Source: Gammaproteobacteria bacterium
Lineage (GTDB): Bacteria > Pseudomonadota > Gammaproteobacteria > Steroidobacterales > Steroidobacteraceae
Length of the DNA stretch: 64,000 nt
NCBI GenBank assembly: GCA_018970145.1
Contig: JAGWWY010000003.1
Span: forward strand, 1-64,000
Direction: 5' to 3'
Part shown: positions 55,055-64,000 of the stretch, in pieces
How positions within the stretch are numbered: the stretch's first letter is position 1
Layout of the letters: each line of letters begins with the position of its first letter
Notes under the pieces: model-generated
The model's input: the letters and a program-made list of their open reading frames with translations, nothing else
The model's database searches: none
Told to the model about the DNA's origin: nothing
Made by a program: the position numbers and the translations under genes

Positions 55055-55603
55055 ATGACGGCATCAAGCAACTTATTTCTCGTAGGACCGATGGGGTCGG
55101 GCAAAACGGCGGTGGGCAAAACCCTGGCGCGTCGGCTCCGCATGCCTTTCGTTGACACCGACACCGAGATCGAACGCCGGACGGGGGTCGATATCCCGCG
55201 TATCTTCGATACCGAGGGCGAAGTCGGGTTCCGTCAGCGAGAGCGAGAAATCGTCGCCGAATTGACCGCAACCAACGGGGTCGTGCTGTCGACCGGTGGC
55301 GGTGCTGTGCTCGCGGCGGAGAGTCGGGCCTACCTGCGAGAGCGTGGCACGGTGATCTACCTCGAGACTTCGATCGCTCAGCAAGTGGCGCGCGTGCGAC
55401 GAGGGGAGAATCGACCGTTATTGAGCGGTGTCGCAGATATGACTGCACGCGTGACGGAATTGATGAATCAAAGGGCGCCGCTTTATGCCGGGGTCGCTCA
55501 TCTGACGGTTCGAACCGATGGGCGTCGAGTGACGGCGGTCGTCGATGAAATCCTGCGTAGCCTCGGTGAACGTGAAGGGCCGGGCCGTATACTCCCCGCG
55601 TGA
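55055..55603 (+). CDS. aroK: shikimate kinase
   Basis: Phosphorylates shikimate in aromatic amino acid synthesis. The 182 residues start MTASSNLFLVGPMGSGKTAVGKTLARRLRMPFVDTDTEIERRTG, with the P-loop at 11-18 and the magnesium/shikimate aspartate in VDTDTEIE. STGGGAVL and RRGENRPLL are the other binding loops. It is followed by aroB (14 bp), as in most proteobacteria. AGGA 10 nt before the ATG supports the start. Confidence 0.97.
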   Translation: MTASSNLFLVGPMGSGKTAVGKTLARRLRMPFVDTDTEIERRTGVDIPRIFDTEGEVGFRQREREIVAELTATNGVVLSTGGGAVLAAESRAYLRERGTVIYLETSIAQQVARVRRGENRPLLSGVADMTARVTELMNQRAPLYAGVAHLTVRTDGRRVTAVVDEILRSLGEREGPGRILPA

Positions 55604-55617
55604 GAGAGTCCTTAACC

Positions 55618-56709
55618 ATGTCCGTATCGCAAAGCACCTTGACCGTGACGCTAGGTGAGCGCAGTTATCCGATCCACATCGGTGCCGGCCTGCTTGCCGA
55701 TACCGCCTTGCTCGCCCGCGTCATGCCGGCTCGGAAGGTCGCACTGGTCACCAATGCCGTTGTCGCCCCTTTGTACTCGGCGACCATCAAAGCGGCTCGC
55801 GGTGAGCGCGATCTCATCGAGATCGTATTGCCGGATGGCGAATCCAACAAGACGCTCACAACGGTCTCGCGAATCCTCGATGTTCTCGTCGCCAATCGCT
55901 TTGCACGCGACGATCTGATCATCGCCCTAGGTGGCGGCGTGATTGGCGACATGGCCGGTTTTGCTGCCGCCTGTTATCAACGCGGCATCGGCTTCGTGCA
56001 GATCCCGACGACGTTGCTCGCCCAGGTTGACTCGTCGGTTGGCGGCAAGACGGGTGTTAACCATCCCGGTGGCAAGAATTTGATCGGTGCTTTCCACCAA
56101 CCCCAAGCGGTGATTGCCGATACGACGACCTTGTCGTCGTTGCCGCAGCGAGAGTTATCGGCTGGCCTCGCCGAGGTCGTCAAATACGGCCTGATTTGTG
56201 ATCGACCGTTTTTCGATTGGATCGATACCCATACTGCCAAGTTACTCGCGCTGGAGCCGGACGCCATTGCGCGTGCCGTGCGGCGCTCCTGTGAAATCAA
56301 AGCCGAAATCGTGGCACGTGACGAGCACGAGCGCGGCGATCGCGCCTTGCTGAATCTTGGTCATACCTTTGGGCACGCCATCGAAACGGTGACGGGTTAT
56401 ACGCGTTGGTTGCACGGCGAGGCCGTCGGTGCGGGGCTCATGATGGCTGCGACCATGTCGCGCCATGCCGGCTGGATGTCCGCTGCCGATTGCGATCGCG
56501 TGGCTGATGTACTCGCACGACTGCGTCTGCCGACCCATGCGAAATCCGAGGTTAGCGCCGTACAAGCTCGTGCGGCGATGAGTATCGACAAGAAGGTCAA
56601 GGAAGGGCGGCTTCGTTTTGTCTTGATGCGTGGTATCGGGCGAGCATTCGTCACGCACGACTATCCGCCATCGGCGTTGGCTGCAACGTTGGAGGCGCAC
56701 TTCGCATGA
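55618..56709 (+). CDS. aroB: 3-dehydroquinate synthase
   Basis: NAD- and metal-dependent cyclisation of DAHP to 3-dehydroquinate. ATG 55618 gives 363 residues (E. coli 362); GTG 55600, inside aroK, is an alternative. Motifs include LPDGESNKTL, GGGVIGDMAGFAAACYQRGI, FVQIPTTLLAQVDSSVGGKTGVN and zinc-ligand segments NLGHTFGHAIE and HGEAVGAG. The stop overlaps the dgt start (ATGA). Second gene of aroK-aroB-dgt. Confidence 0.97.
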   Translation: MSVSQSTLTVTLGERSYPIHIGAGLLADTALLARVMPARKVALVTNAVVAPLYSATIKAARGERDLIEIVLPDGESNKTLTTVSRILDVLVANRFARDDLIIALGGGVIGDMAGFAAACYQRGIGFVQIPTTLLAQVDSSVGGKTGVNHPGGKNLIGAFHQPQAVIADTTTLSSLPQRELSAGLAEVVKYGLICDRPFFDWIDTHTAKLLALEPDAIARAVRRSCEIKAEIVARDEHERGDRALLNLGHTFGHAIETVTGYTRWLHGEAVGAGLMMAATMSRHAGWMSAADCDRVADVLARLRLPTHAKSEVSAVQARAAMSIDKKVKEGRLRFVLMRGIGRAFVTHDYPPSALAATLEAHFA

Positions 56710-57854
56710 ACTTGGCGGTCTACGCGGCTCAAGACGAGCGCAGTCGCGGTCGCCAATTCAGTGAGCCTGCGCCGCATCTGCGTGGGGAGTTCCAGCGCGA
56801 TCGCGATCGCATCATCCACTCGAACGCCTTTCGACGTCTCGTTTACAAGACGCAGGTCTTCGTCAATCACGAAGGCGACCTTTACCGCACTCGCATCACA
56901 CATTCGATGGAGGTGGCACAGATCGGTCGCACGATTGCGCGTGCTTTGGCTCTGCATGAAACGCTCACCGAGGCAATTTGTCTCGCGCACGACTTGGGTC
57001 ATACGCCGTTCGGCCACGCCGGACAAGATGCGCTGAATGAGTGTATGCGCGAGTACGGTGGGTTCGAACATAACTTGCAGTCGCTGCGCGTTGTCGATCT
57101 GCTGGAAGAACGCTACGCCGACTTTCCGGGATTGAATCTCACCTTCGAGACTCGCGAAGGCATCCTCAAGCATTGTTCTGCACAGAACGCGCGTAACCTG
57201 GGTGAGCTCGGGCTGCGTTTTATCGAGCGTCGCCAACCGGGACTCGAGGCGCAGCTCGCCAATCTCGCCGATGCGATCGCGTACAACAATCACGATGTCG
57301 ATGACGGCCTGCGTGCCGGCCTGCTCGATATCGACGCGCTACGTGAAGTGAGTTTGTTTGGCCGTGAATATGCCGATGTCGTAGCGCGTTATCCGAGTTT
57401 GACTGGGCGACGCTTAGTGCATGAAACCATCCGTCGTATGATCGATCGAGTGGTACGCGATGTCGTAGCTGCGAGTGCCGCCCGCCTTGCCGATGCAGGG
57501 CCGCCATCGATCGAGGCCGTGCGCGCCGAGACAGCGCCGCTCATCGTCATGAGTGATGCGGTACGTGAAGAGCACCTTGAACTGAAGCGCTTCCTCAACA
57601 CACATCTTTATCGCCACTATCGCGTGCTTCGTATGACCAACAAGGCGCGCAAGGTATTACGCGAGCTGTTCGAAGTGTTCATGCAGGATATCGATCTGCT
57701 ACCCGACGAACATCGCGAAGCTGCAGCCAACGCAGAACGACAGCACGAAAAATCGGGTCGTGCACGAGTCGTCGCCGATTACGTTGCCGGCATGACGGAC
57801 CGTTATGCGATCGTCGAGCATCGCCGTCTGTTCAGTCCCGGCGAACGCTCTTGA
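56706..57854 (+). CDS. dgt: deoxyguanosinetriphosphate triphosphohydrolase-like protein
   Basis: HD-domain dNTP triphosphohydrolase that lowers dNTP pools. The 382 residues match the shorter Dgt-like subfamily, not E. coli Dgt (505). The N terminus SNAFRRLVYKTQVFVNHEGDLYRTRITHSMEVAQIGRTIAR includes the first histidine, and ICLAHDLGHTPFGHAGQDALNE is the HD pair with the adjacent regulator segment; a later ADAIAYNNHDVDDGL carries the last aspartate. It is coupled to aroB and is the end of the run, 22 bp from the convergent fadD stop. Confidence 0.93.
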   Translation: MNLAVYAAQDERSRGRQFSEPAPHLRGEFQRDRDRIIHSNAFRRLVYKTQVFVNHEGDLYRTRITHSMEVAQIGRTIARALALHETLTEAICLAHDLGHTPFGHAGQDALNECMREYGGFEHNLQSLRVVDLLEERYADFPGLNLTFETREGILKHCSAQNARNLGELGLRFIERRQPGLEAQLANLADAIAYNNHDVDDGLRAGLLDIDALREVSLFGREYADVVARYPSLTGRRLVHETIRRMIDRVVRDVVAASAARLADAGPPSIEAVRAETAPLIVMSDAVREEHLELKRFLNTHLYRHYRVLRMTNKARKVLRELFEVFMQDIDLLPDEHREAAANAERQHEKSGRARVVADYVAGMTDRYAIVEHRRLFSPGERS

Positions 57855-57876
57855 TTTTTATTGGTCTGCCCGCCGA

Positions 57877-59550
57877 TTAGAGCTTCTGCGCTTCGTCGCG
57901 CAACTCACGACGCAGGATCTTACCGACGTTGGTCTTTGGAAGATCGCTTTTGAAATAGACGTACTTCGGGACCTTGTAGCCTGTCAGAGCCGTACGACAG
58001 TGTTCGATAACGGCGTCAGCTGTCAGCGCTGGGTCTTTGCGAACGACGAACAGGGCCACGACCTCGCCCGACCGTTCGTCGGCTTTGGCGACGGCGGCAG
58101 CTTCGAGCACGCCAGGGTGGGTCACTGCAATGCTCTCCACTTCGTTCGGGTACACGTTAAAACCCGAGACGTTGATCATGTCCTTTTTTCGATCTTCGAT
58201 GAAGACGTACCCGCGCGCATCCATGCGACCGATGTCGCCGGTGCGCAGCCAGCCACCCTCGAGCATCACTTTGGCGGTTTCATCCGGGCGGTTGTAGTAA
58301 CCCTGCATCACCTGCGGACCGCGAACGCAGATCTCGCCGGATTCACCGATGGGCAGGGGCTCGCCGGCATCGTTCATGATCGCCACTTCCGTCGAAGAGA
58401 TCGGCAAGCCGATCGAATCGTTGAAGTCTTCGTCGGCCGGATTGATGCAGGCGGCGGGTGAGGTTTCCGTCAAACCCCAGGCCTGGGTGAGGATACAGCC
58501 CGTCACTCTCTTCCAATGCTCGGCGACGGCTCGTTGCACCGCCATGCCGCCGCCCAAAGTGCAGCGCAAGTGACTGAAATCGACCGTCTCGAACCCCGGT
58601 GTGTGCAGAAGGGCATTAAACAGCGTATTGACGCCCGAGATGTAAGTGAACTTGTGCTGCTTTAATTCTTTGACGAACGCCGGGAAATCACGCGGATTGG
58701 TGATCAGGACATTGGTCCAACCCAGTCGCAGGAACAGGATGCAGTTCGCCGTCAGTGCAAAGATATGATAGAGCGGCAGCGCAGTGATGGCGGTGTGATG
58801 TTCGCCCGGCGGCAAAGCGTCGGCGATCCAGGCAGAAGATTGCAACACGTTCGCGACCATGTTGCCGTGACTGAGCATGGCGCCTTTGGAGACGCCGGTG
58901 GTGCCACCCGTATATTGCAGGAAGGCCAGATCAGCGTGGTTCAAGGCGATCGGCTGGTGGGGCAGGGCAATTCCTTCGGCGAGCACGTCACCGAAGCGTA
59001 GTGCGCCCGGCAACGACCAAGCCGGGACAGCCTTGCGAATCCGGCGTACGACGAAATCAACGATCGATCCTTTGGGGAAGCCGAGCAGTTCACCGACGCT
59101 GGTGACGATCACTTGGCGAATTTGCGTGTGTGCGATGACTTCTTGCAGCACGTGCGCAAAGTTTTCGAGTATCACGATCACTTCTGCGCCGGAGTCTTTC
59201 AGCTGGTGCTCGAGCTCGCGTGCCGTGTAGAGCGGGTTGGTGTTCACCACCGTGCCGCCTGCGCGCAGTACGCCGAACAAGGCGATCGGATACTGCAATA
59301 CGTTCGGCAGCATGATCGCGACGCGTGCCCCACGTTGCAGCTTGGCTTTTTGCTGCAGCCAGCCCGCGAAGGCTTTCGATTTGGCGTCGAGTTCGCCGTA
59401 GCTCAGCTCGCGCCCCATCTGCACATAGGCTGTGCGTTCAGCAAATTTGCTGAAGCTTTCGTCGGCCATTTGTGTGATCGACGCATAGCGAGTGGGGTCG
59501 ATTTCGGCTGGGACGCCGGGCGGATAAGACTGCAACCAGGGTTTTGACAT
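57877..59550 (-). CDS. fadD: long-chain fatty acid-CoA ligase
   Basis: ATP/AMP-forming activation of fatty acids for beta-oxidation or lipid synthesis. The 557 residues (E. coli 561) start MSKPWLQSYPPGVPAEIDPTRYASITQMADESF. The phosphate loop LQYTGGTTGVSKGAMLSHGN is at about residue 212, the adenine motif QAWGLTETSPAA follows, and FIEDRKKDMINVSGFNVYPNEVE plus the terminal lysine in KTNVGKILRRELR complete the fold. It follows tesA by 47 bp on the same strand, so thioesterase and acyl-CoA ligase may be co-transcribed. Confidence 0.95.
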   Translation of the reverse strand: MSKPWLQSYPPGVPAEIDPTRYASITQMADESFSKFAERTAYVQMGRELSYGELDAKSKAFAGWLQQKAKLQRGARVAIMLPNVLQYPIALFGVLRAGGTVVNTNPLYTARELEHQLKDSGAEVIVILENFAHVLQEVIAHTQIRQVIVTSVGELLGFPKGSIVDFVVRRIRKAVPAWSLPGALRFGDVLAEGIALPHQPIALNHADLAFLQYTGGTTGVSKGAMLSHGNMVANVLQSSAWIADALPPGEHHTAITALPLYHIFALTANCILFLRLGWTNVLITNPRDFPAFVKELKQHKFTYISGVNTLFNALLHTPGFETVDFSHLRCTLGGGMAVQRAVAEHWKRVTGCILTQAWGLTETSPAACINPADEDFNDSIGLPISSTEVAIMNDAGEPLPIGESGEICVRGPQVMQGYYNRPDETAKVMLEGGWLRTGDIGRMDARGYVFIEDRKKDMINVSGFNVYPNEVESIAVTHPGVLEAAAVAKADERSGEVVALFVVRKDPALTADAVIEHCRTALTGYKVPKYVYFKSDLPKTNVGKILRRELRDEAQKL

Positions 59551-59597
59551 GGCAGAACTCTAGCCGGAGCCCACTTCGGATGGCAATTGCAGACGCC

Positions 59598-60230
59598 TCA
59601 GCGTCGTAACAATCGTGTCAGAGGCGGCCACAGTGTCTCGAGCATGATCGGCTGCGCTTTGGCCGTCGGATGGATCCCATCGTCCTGCATCATGCCGTCG
59701 GCCAAGGCGACCCTATCCAGAAAAAAAGGTTCAAAAGCCAAATTGTTTCGACGGGCGAGGTCGGCGTAGAGGCGCTCGAATTCGCTCGCATAGCGAGGAC
59801 CGTAATTGGGTGGAATCTTCATGCCGAGCAGCAGGACCGCAGCACCGGCCTCACGAGACAAATTGATCATTTTTTGAAGATTGGCACGCGACGTTTCAAG
59901 CGGAAGTCCGCGTAGCCCGTCGTTGCCGCCGAGCTCGATGACGACGATGACAGGTCGATGCAAAGATAGCGCGCGCGGCAGTCTTGCGAGGCCGCCGGTT
60001 GTGGTTTCGCCGGTGACGCTGGCATTGACGACGCGGTACCCGTAACCTTGCGACTTCAGTCGGTTTTGCAGCAGGCTCACCCAGCCCTCGTTGGCTGCCA
60101 GACCGTAACCGGCGCTGATGCTGTCGCCTAGCACGAGAATTTTCGGTGCAGTGGGCGTCGGCGTTGCGCTGCCGAGTATCGGCAGCGCGAACATCAGCAG
60201 AGCAGCAACGAAGGATCGTTTCGTGACCAA
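59598..60230 (-). CDS. tesA: periplasmic SGNH/GDSL esterase, TesA-type acyl-CoA thioesterase I / arylesterase
   Basis: Broad lipase/thioesterase of the SGNH hydrolase family. The N terminus is taken as TTG 60230, giving 210 residues (E. coli TesA 208) with a signal peptide (MVTKRSFVAALLMFALPILGSATP). Block I is VLGDSISAGYGL with the catalytic serine, block II is TTGGL, block III is ELGGNDGLRG, and block V is DDGIHPTAKAQ with the Asp-His pair. The start overlaps the divergent ybbA start by 8 bp, so each promoter lies in the other's coding region. The ybbA-ybbP neighbour pair is the same as in E. coli. Confidence 0.9.
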   Translation of the reverse strand: MVTKRSFVAALLMFALPILGSATPTPTAPKILVLGDSISAGYGLAANEGWVSLLQNRLKSQGYGYRVVNASVTGETTTGGLARLPRALSLHRPVIVVIELGGNDGLRGLPLETSRANLQKMINLSREAGAAVLLLGMKIPPNYGPRYASEFERLYADLARRNNLAFEPFFLDRVALADGMMQDDGIHPTAKAQPIMLETLWPPLTRLLRR

Positions 60231-60900
60231 AGATATCGTCCTAGAGGCACAGGGATTGTGCAAACAGGTTAGCAGTCCGGAAGGGACGCTGACCATCGTC
60301 CAAGATGTTTCCCTGCAAGTTTTTGCCGGCGAATCGGTAGCCGTCGTCGGCGCCTCGGGTGCCGGCAAGTCGACCTTGCTCGCATTGCTGGCGGGCCTCG
60401 ATTTGCCGACTCGCGGACGAGTGCTGCTCGATGGTGAAGATCTTTCGGCGCTCGATGAAGACGGTCGTGCCCGCTTGCGAGCTGAGCGAGTCGGTTTCGT
60501 GTTTCAGTCTTTCCACTTGATCCCGGCGTTGACCGCGCTCGAGAATGTCATGCTGCCACTCGAGCTTGCTGGTCGGTCCGATGCACGAGAGGCCGCTACC
60601 CTCGCTCTCGATCACGTCGGTTTGCGGTCCCGCATCGGACACTATCCGCGCCAATTGTCGGGCGGGGAGCAGCAGCGCGTCGCGATCGCCCGGGCTTTCG
60701 TGATGCGACCGGCCGTACTTTTCGCCGACGAGCCAACCGGCAATCTGGACACCACCACGGGCGCCAGGATCGCCGATTTGCTGTTTGCGTTGAATGCCGA
60801 TTCCGGCACTACACTCGTACTCGTCACCCATGATCGGACTCTGGCTGCGCGCTGTGGGCGCAGCGTGATCATGGAGGCGGGGCAGCTCACCGCAGGTTGA
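60223..60900 (+). CDS. ybbA: ABC transporter ATP-binding protein YbbA
   Basis: LolD/MacB-like ATPase that drives the YbbP permease. The start is GTG 60223, 7 nt after AAGGA, giving 225 residues (E. coli 228). Walker A VGASGAGKS, Q-loop VFQSFHLIPALTALENV, signature LSGGEQQRVAIARAF and Walker B AVLFADEPTGNLD are intact, and the H-loop is in LVTHDRTLA. The stop lies 4 bp before ybbP. The type is a mechanotransmission ABC exporter, not an importer. Confidence 0.95.
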   Translation: MTKDIVLEAQGLCKQVSSPEGTLTIVQDVSLQVFAGESVAVVGASGAGKSTLLALLAGLDLPTRGRVLLDGEDLSALDEDGRARLRAERVGFVFQSFHLIPALTALENVMLPLELAGRSDAREAATLALDHVGLRSRIGHYPRQLSGGEQQRVAIARAFVMRPAVLFADEPTGNLDTTTGARIADLLFALNADSGTTLVLVTHDRTLAARCGRSVIMEAGQLTAG

Positions 60901-60904
60901 AGTC

Positions 60905-63391
60905 ATGTCACGCGCGTCCCTGCTAGGCTTGAGATTGCTCGCGCGCGAATGGCGCTCAGGTGAGCTTGCGGTGTTGTTGTTGGCCTTGATGGTCGCCGTG
61001 GGTGCGCTGACCGGCGTCGGATTCCTCGTCAATCGCATCGGTCAGTCGGTCGCTCTGCAGGCCAATGAGGTGCTTGCAGCGGACCTGCGGCTCGAGTCTT
61101 CCCAACCCTTGCCGGCGACGTATCTCGACGAAGCGGTGCGTCGGGGTCTCGAGACGGCGAACGCAACCTCGGTGCTGAGCGTCGTCTTCCGTGACGATCT
61201 GAATCAACTGGCAAATCTGCGCGCCGTCAGCGACACCTATCCTTTGCGTGGCACGGTGGGTGTTGCGACGGAGCCTTTCGGGACACCTACGGCCGTCGAT
61301 TCGGGACCACCGCGTGGCGAGGTCTGGCCGGACTCCAAACTGCTGGCCGCTCTCGATGCCAAGTTGGGGGATACCGTGTCGGTTGGCGCCGCGACCTTCC
61401 GGATCTCTAAAGTATTGATCACGCGACCCGATCAGGGCGGTGGTTTTGGCGAGCTCGCGCCGAGTTTATTGATGCATGCCGATGATCTGCCCGCCACGCG
61501 TTTGCTGCAGCCCGGGTCGCGCGCGACTTACGCAGCGTTGTTCGCCGGCGAGCGAGAACAGGTGGCGACCTTTAAGCCGTGGCTCGCCGAGCGCAAGCAA
61601 CGCGGCGAACGGTTACGGGACGTCAGTGAAGCGAGTCCGCAAATCCAGAGCGCTATCGATCGCGCCGGCCGTTTCCTCAGCCTCGCGAGTCTCGTTGCGG
61701 TGCTGCTGTGTGCGATCGCCGTTGGGATGTCGGCACGCCGGTATGTGCAGCGACATCTCGACTCGGTCGCACTGCTGAAAACGCTCGGTGCAACGCGCGC
61801 CTTCACGCTGACCGTGAGCCTCGTGCAACTGCTTGTAATTGCGTTGGTGGCGGCGGCCGTCGGATCGGTCATCGGCTACCTCGCCCAAGAGTGGTTGCTG
61901 CGCGCCCTGCAAGGCTTGCTGCGCGCCGACCTGCCTCCGGCGGATTGGTTGCCGTTTGGTTTGGGTCTGGCTACGGCGGTCGCGCTGTTGGCAGGTTTTG
62001 CCCTGCCGCCGCTGTTGCAACTGTCGACGGTACCCGCGATACGCGTCTTGCGTCGCGATATCACACCGCCCAAGCCCGCGGTCTGGCTGGCTTTTGGTCC
62101 GGCGATCGCGGCAGTCGTAGTTTTGATCTATTGGGTCGTGCGTGACTGGGTGTTCTTCTTCGGATTCGTGATTGGGTTGACCGTGTTCACAGCCGTACTC
62201 GCGCTCGCCGGTTGGCTGTTGGTCAACGTGGCTGGTAGCTTGCGTGGTGCCGTGGGTGTGTCATGGCGCTACGGCATCGCCAATCTGGGCCGCCGCCGCG
62301 CCGAGAGCATCGTGCAGATCGTGGCCTTTGGACTTGGCATCATGGTCTTGTTGGTGTTGGCTGTGGTCCGCAATGATCTGTTGACCGATTGGCGTCGCAG
62401 TTTGCCGGCGGATCTGCCGAACTTTTTCTTTATCAACATTCCGCCGACCGAACGCGAGGATTTCTTTGCCTTCCTCAAGCAGCGCGGCGCGGCAACGTCA
62501 CGTGAACTGCCCATGATCCGAGCTCGCCTGACCGAGCTCAACGGCAAGCCGGTTGAGACCATCGAGTTCGTCGATCCGCGCGGCGAAGGTTACGCCCGTC
62601 GCGACCAGAACATCACTTGGCAAGCGGCCCTAGGTGACGACAATCAGGTCGTGGCCGGTCGCTGGTGGAGCGAGGCTGATCACGGCCGTGCGCTGGTGTC
62701 GATATCGGACGAATATCAACAGGGCCTCGGGCTCTCCATCGGTGATCGTATGACCTTCGACATCGCTGGCGAGGTGATCGAGGCGGAGGTGGCGAGCGTT
62801 CGCAAGATCAAATGGGATAGTTTCCAGCCAAATTTCTTTGTGGTGTTTCCGCCGGGACTGCTCGATGAACTCGCAGGAACATGGATGACGAGCGCGTATT
62901 TCAAGCCTGGCGACGGCCGTGTCATTTCAGAACTCGTACGCCGGTTCCCAAGCGTATCGGTTTTCGATCTCGACGATCTGCTCGAGCAGGTGCGTGGTGT
63001 CATCGAAAAAGCTGTGCTCGCGGTGCAGAGCGTGTTTCTGTTCACGTTGTTTGCAGGGCTCACGGTGTTGTTGGCCGCCGTACAGGCAACGCGCGACGAA
63101 CGTCGCTACGAAAGCGCAATGCTGCGAACGCTAGGGGCCAGTCGCAGCGTCGTGCTGCGTGGTTTGTTAGCCGAATTTTCCGCATTAGGCTTGCTCGCGG
63201 GATTGCTGGCGTCGACGGGCGCTTCCATCGCAGGCTTTTTCTTAGCGAAGCAGGTATTACAAGTGCCCTATGAATTCAGCCCTGAAGTTTGGCTGGTCGG
63301 CACCCTAGGCGGCGCAGGCCTCGTGGCTGTCGCCGGCTGGCTCGCGACGCGAAGCGTATTGCGTCAGCCGCCAGCCACTTCTTTACGATAG
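60905..63391 (+). CDS. ybbP: FtsX-like ABC transporter permease YbbP
   Basis: Inner-membrane permease of the YbbA-YbbP complex, 828 residues (E. coli 804). Predicted layout is one N-terminal helix (ELAVLLLALMVAVGALTGVGFLV), a large periplasmic domain, a helix cluster near 255-465, a second periplasmic domain (PADLPNFFFINIPPTEREDFFAFL) and a C-terminal FtsX-domain helix cluster (SVFLFTLFAGLTVLLAAVQATRDERRYESAMLRTLGASR). The substrate is unknown in this family; links to tesA suggest envelope lipid or ester metabolism. It converges with the aldo/keto reductase gene, 7 bp apart. Confidence 0.94.
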   Translation: MSRASLLGLRLLAREWRSGELAVLLLALMVAVGALTGVGFLVNRIGQSVALQANEVLAADLRLESSQPLPATYLDEAVRRGLETANATSVLSVVFRDDLNQLANLRAVSDTYPLRGTVGVATEPFGTPTAVDSGPPRGEVWPDSKLLAALDAKLGDTVSVGAATFRISKVLITRPDQGGGFGELAPSLLMHADDLPATRLLQPGSRATYAALFAGEREQVATFKPWLAERKQRGERLRDVSEASPQIQSAIDRAGRFLSLASLVAVLLCAIAVGMSARRYVQRHLDSVALLKTLGATRAFTLTVSLVQLLVIALVAAAVGSVIGYLAQEWLLRALQGLLRADLPPADWLPFGLGLATAVALLAGFALPPLLQLSTVPAIRVLRRDITPPKPAVWLAFGPAIAAVVVLIYWVVRDWVFFFGFVIGLTVFTAVLALAGWLLVNVAGSLRGAVGVSWRYGIANLGRRRAESIVQIVAFGLGIMVLLVLAVVRNDLLTDWRRSLPADLPNFFFINIPPTEREDFFAFLKQRGAATSRELPMIRARLTELNGKPVETIEFVDPRGEGYARRDQNITWQAALGDDNQVVAGRWWSEADHGRALVSISDEYQQGLGLSIGDRMTFDIAGEVIEAEVASVRKIKWDSFQPNFFVVFPPGLLDELAGTWMTSAYFKPGDGRVISELVRRFPSVSVFDLDDLLEQVRGVIEKAVLAVQSVFLFTLFAGLTVLLAAVQATRDERRYESAMLRTLGASRSVVLRGLLAEFSALGLLAGLLASTGASIAGFFLAKQVLQVPYEFSPEVWLVGTLGGAGLVAVAGWLATRSVLRQPPATSLR

Positions 63392-63398
63392 TCGGGCG

Positions 63399-64000
63399 TT
63401 ATCGCTCGATCATGTTCAGGGCGCGTTCGGTGTAGCGAGGGCCTGCTGCCGTACCGAGTGCATCCAGCTCCGCGAGTTCGGCAGCAGACAGAGTGAGCAT
63501 CGTGGCACCGACATTATCGTCGAGATAGGCCCGTCGCTTCGTTCCCGGAATGGGCACGACGTCGTTTCCCTTGGCGAGTAGCCATGCCAAGGCGATCTTC
63601 GCTGTAGATGTGCCGCGCACCGCGGCCATCTGATTCACGGCGGCGAGCAAGCGCAAGTTGCGCTGGTAGTTCTCACCCTGCAAGCGAGGGTCGTGTTTGC
63701 GATAGTCCGAATCGGGCAGGGTCGTGGGGTCGGGCAAGGTACCGCCGAGAAAGCCACGCCCCAGGGGGCTATACGGCACGAGGCCGATACCAAGTTCGCG
63801 GCAAGTTGCGACGATGCTCGCTGCGCCATCCGCACCTGGTTCTTCGAGATTCCGCTCCCACAGCGACCATTCACTCTGCACGGCACTGATTGGATGCACC
63901 GCATGCGCACGCCGAATCGTATCGGCGCTCATCTCCGACAAACCGAGGTAGCGAACCTGACCGGCTTTGACCTGCTCGGCCATCACGCCGACGGTTTCTT
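63399..64000 (-). CDS. aldo/keto reductase, C-terminal part (cut by window edge)
   Basis: NADPH-dependent oxidoreductase of the (alpha/beta)8 AKR superfamily. About 200 residues are visible, continuing off the right edge before the catalytic Asp-Tyr-Lys-His region. [49 protein letters not shown] and [17 protein letters not shown], then [33 protein letters not shown], are typical of the AKR11/AKR13-like group. The NADPH-binding end ([14 protein letters not shown]) is intact. Substrate is unknown. Confidence 0.88.
   Translation of the reverse strand, partial: ETVGVMAEQVKAGQVRYLGLSEMSADTIRRAHAVHPISAVQSEWSLWERNLEEPGADGAASIVATCRELGIGLVPYSPLGRGFLGGTLPDPTTLPDSDYRKHDPRLQGENYQRNLRLLAAVNQMAAVRGTSTAKIALAWLLAKGNDVVPIPGTKRRAYLDDNVGATMLTLSAAELAELDALGTAAGPRYTERALNMIER

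Overview
The window is dense, GC-rich bacterial chromosome, and the gene content and order point to a gammaproteobacterium. Evidence: the blocks yicC | rph-rdgB-hemW and gmk-rpoZ-spoT-ridA-recG, bioBFHCD, ubiCA, tesA diverging from ybbA-ybbP, and a Pseudomonas-like aa3 cytochrome oxidase operon (coxB-coxA-small ORF-cox11-coxC-surf1-SCO-like-ctaA-ctaB). The genus cannot be fixed from this stretch. I see no rRNA, tRNA, CRISPR array, insertion sequence or prophage; most gaps are under 130 bp. Two genes are cut by the edges: mnmG on the left and an aldo/keto reductase on the right.

Layout. 1-5.7 kb: partial mnmG, a secreted esterase, and the Trk potassium system (trkA-trkH). 5.8-12.3 kb: two MFS transporters, uppP, pyrF, uvrD. 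12.4-24.0 kb, the most distinctive region: a two-module VOC protein, a glyoxalase II (gloB), then the giant trifunctional propionyl-CoA synthase gene pcs, the bifunctional malonyl-CoA reductase gene mcr (start overlapping the pcs stop), and a second metallo-beta-lactamase-fold hydrolase 11 bp downstream. 24.0-32.3 kb: the cytochrome c oxidase structural and assembly genes. 32.4-36.9 kb: biotin synthesis. 37.0-39.1 kb: comF and the first two ubiquinone genes. 39.1-48.3 kb: recG, stringent response, transcription, nucleotide and heme-chaperone genes. 48.3-48.7 kb: the only gap above 300 bp, holding an AT-rich tract and DnaA-box-like sequence before rpmE. 48.7-64 kb: rpmE, an M48 peptidase, citrate synthase, PBP1A, aroKB, a dNTPase, fadD, tesA, ybbAP.

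The main finding is the pcs-mcr pair. Together the two proteins carry malonyl-CoA through malonate semialdehyde, 3-hydroxypropionate, 3-hydroxypropionyl-CoA and acryloyl-CoA to propionyl-CoA. These are the signature reductive steps of the 3-hydroxypropionate bi-cycle of Chloroflexus. Similar genes are known in some marine proteobacteria, so the proteins are not new, but the genetic setting is unusual: the pair is framed by three glyoxalase-type genes and abuts the oxidase operon. No other bi-cycle gene (acetyl-/propionyl-CoA carboxylase, methylmalonyl-CoA enzymes, malyl-CoA lyase) lies in the window, so full autotrophy cannot be claimed. Aerobic respiration, the TCA cycle (gltA) and fatty acid activation (fadD) indicate an aerobic heterotroph, perhaps mixotroph, in which the module assimilates 3-hydroxypropionate, co-fixes carbon through malonyl-CoA, or disposes of reductant.
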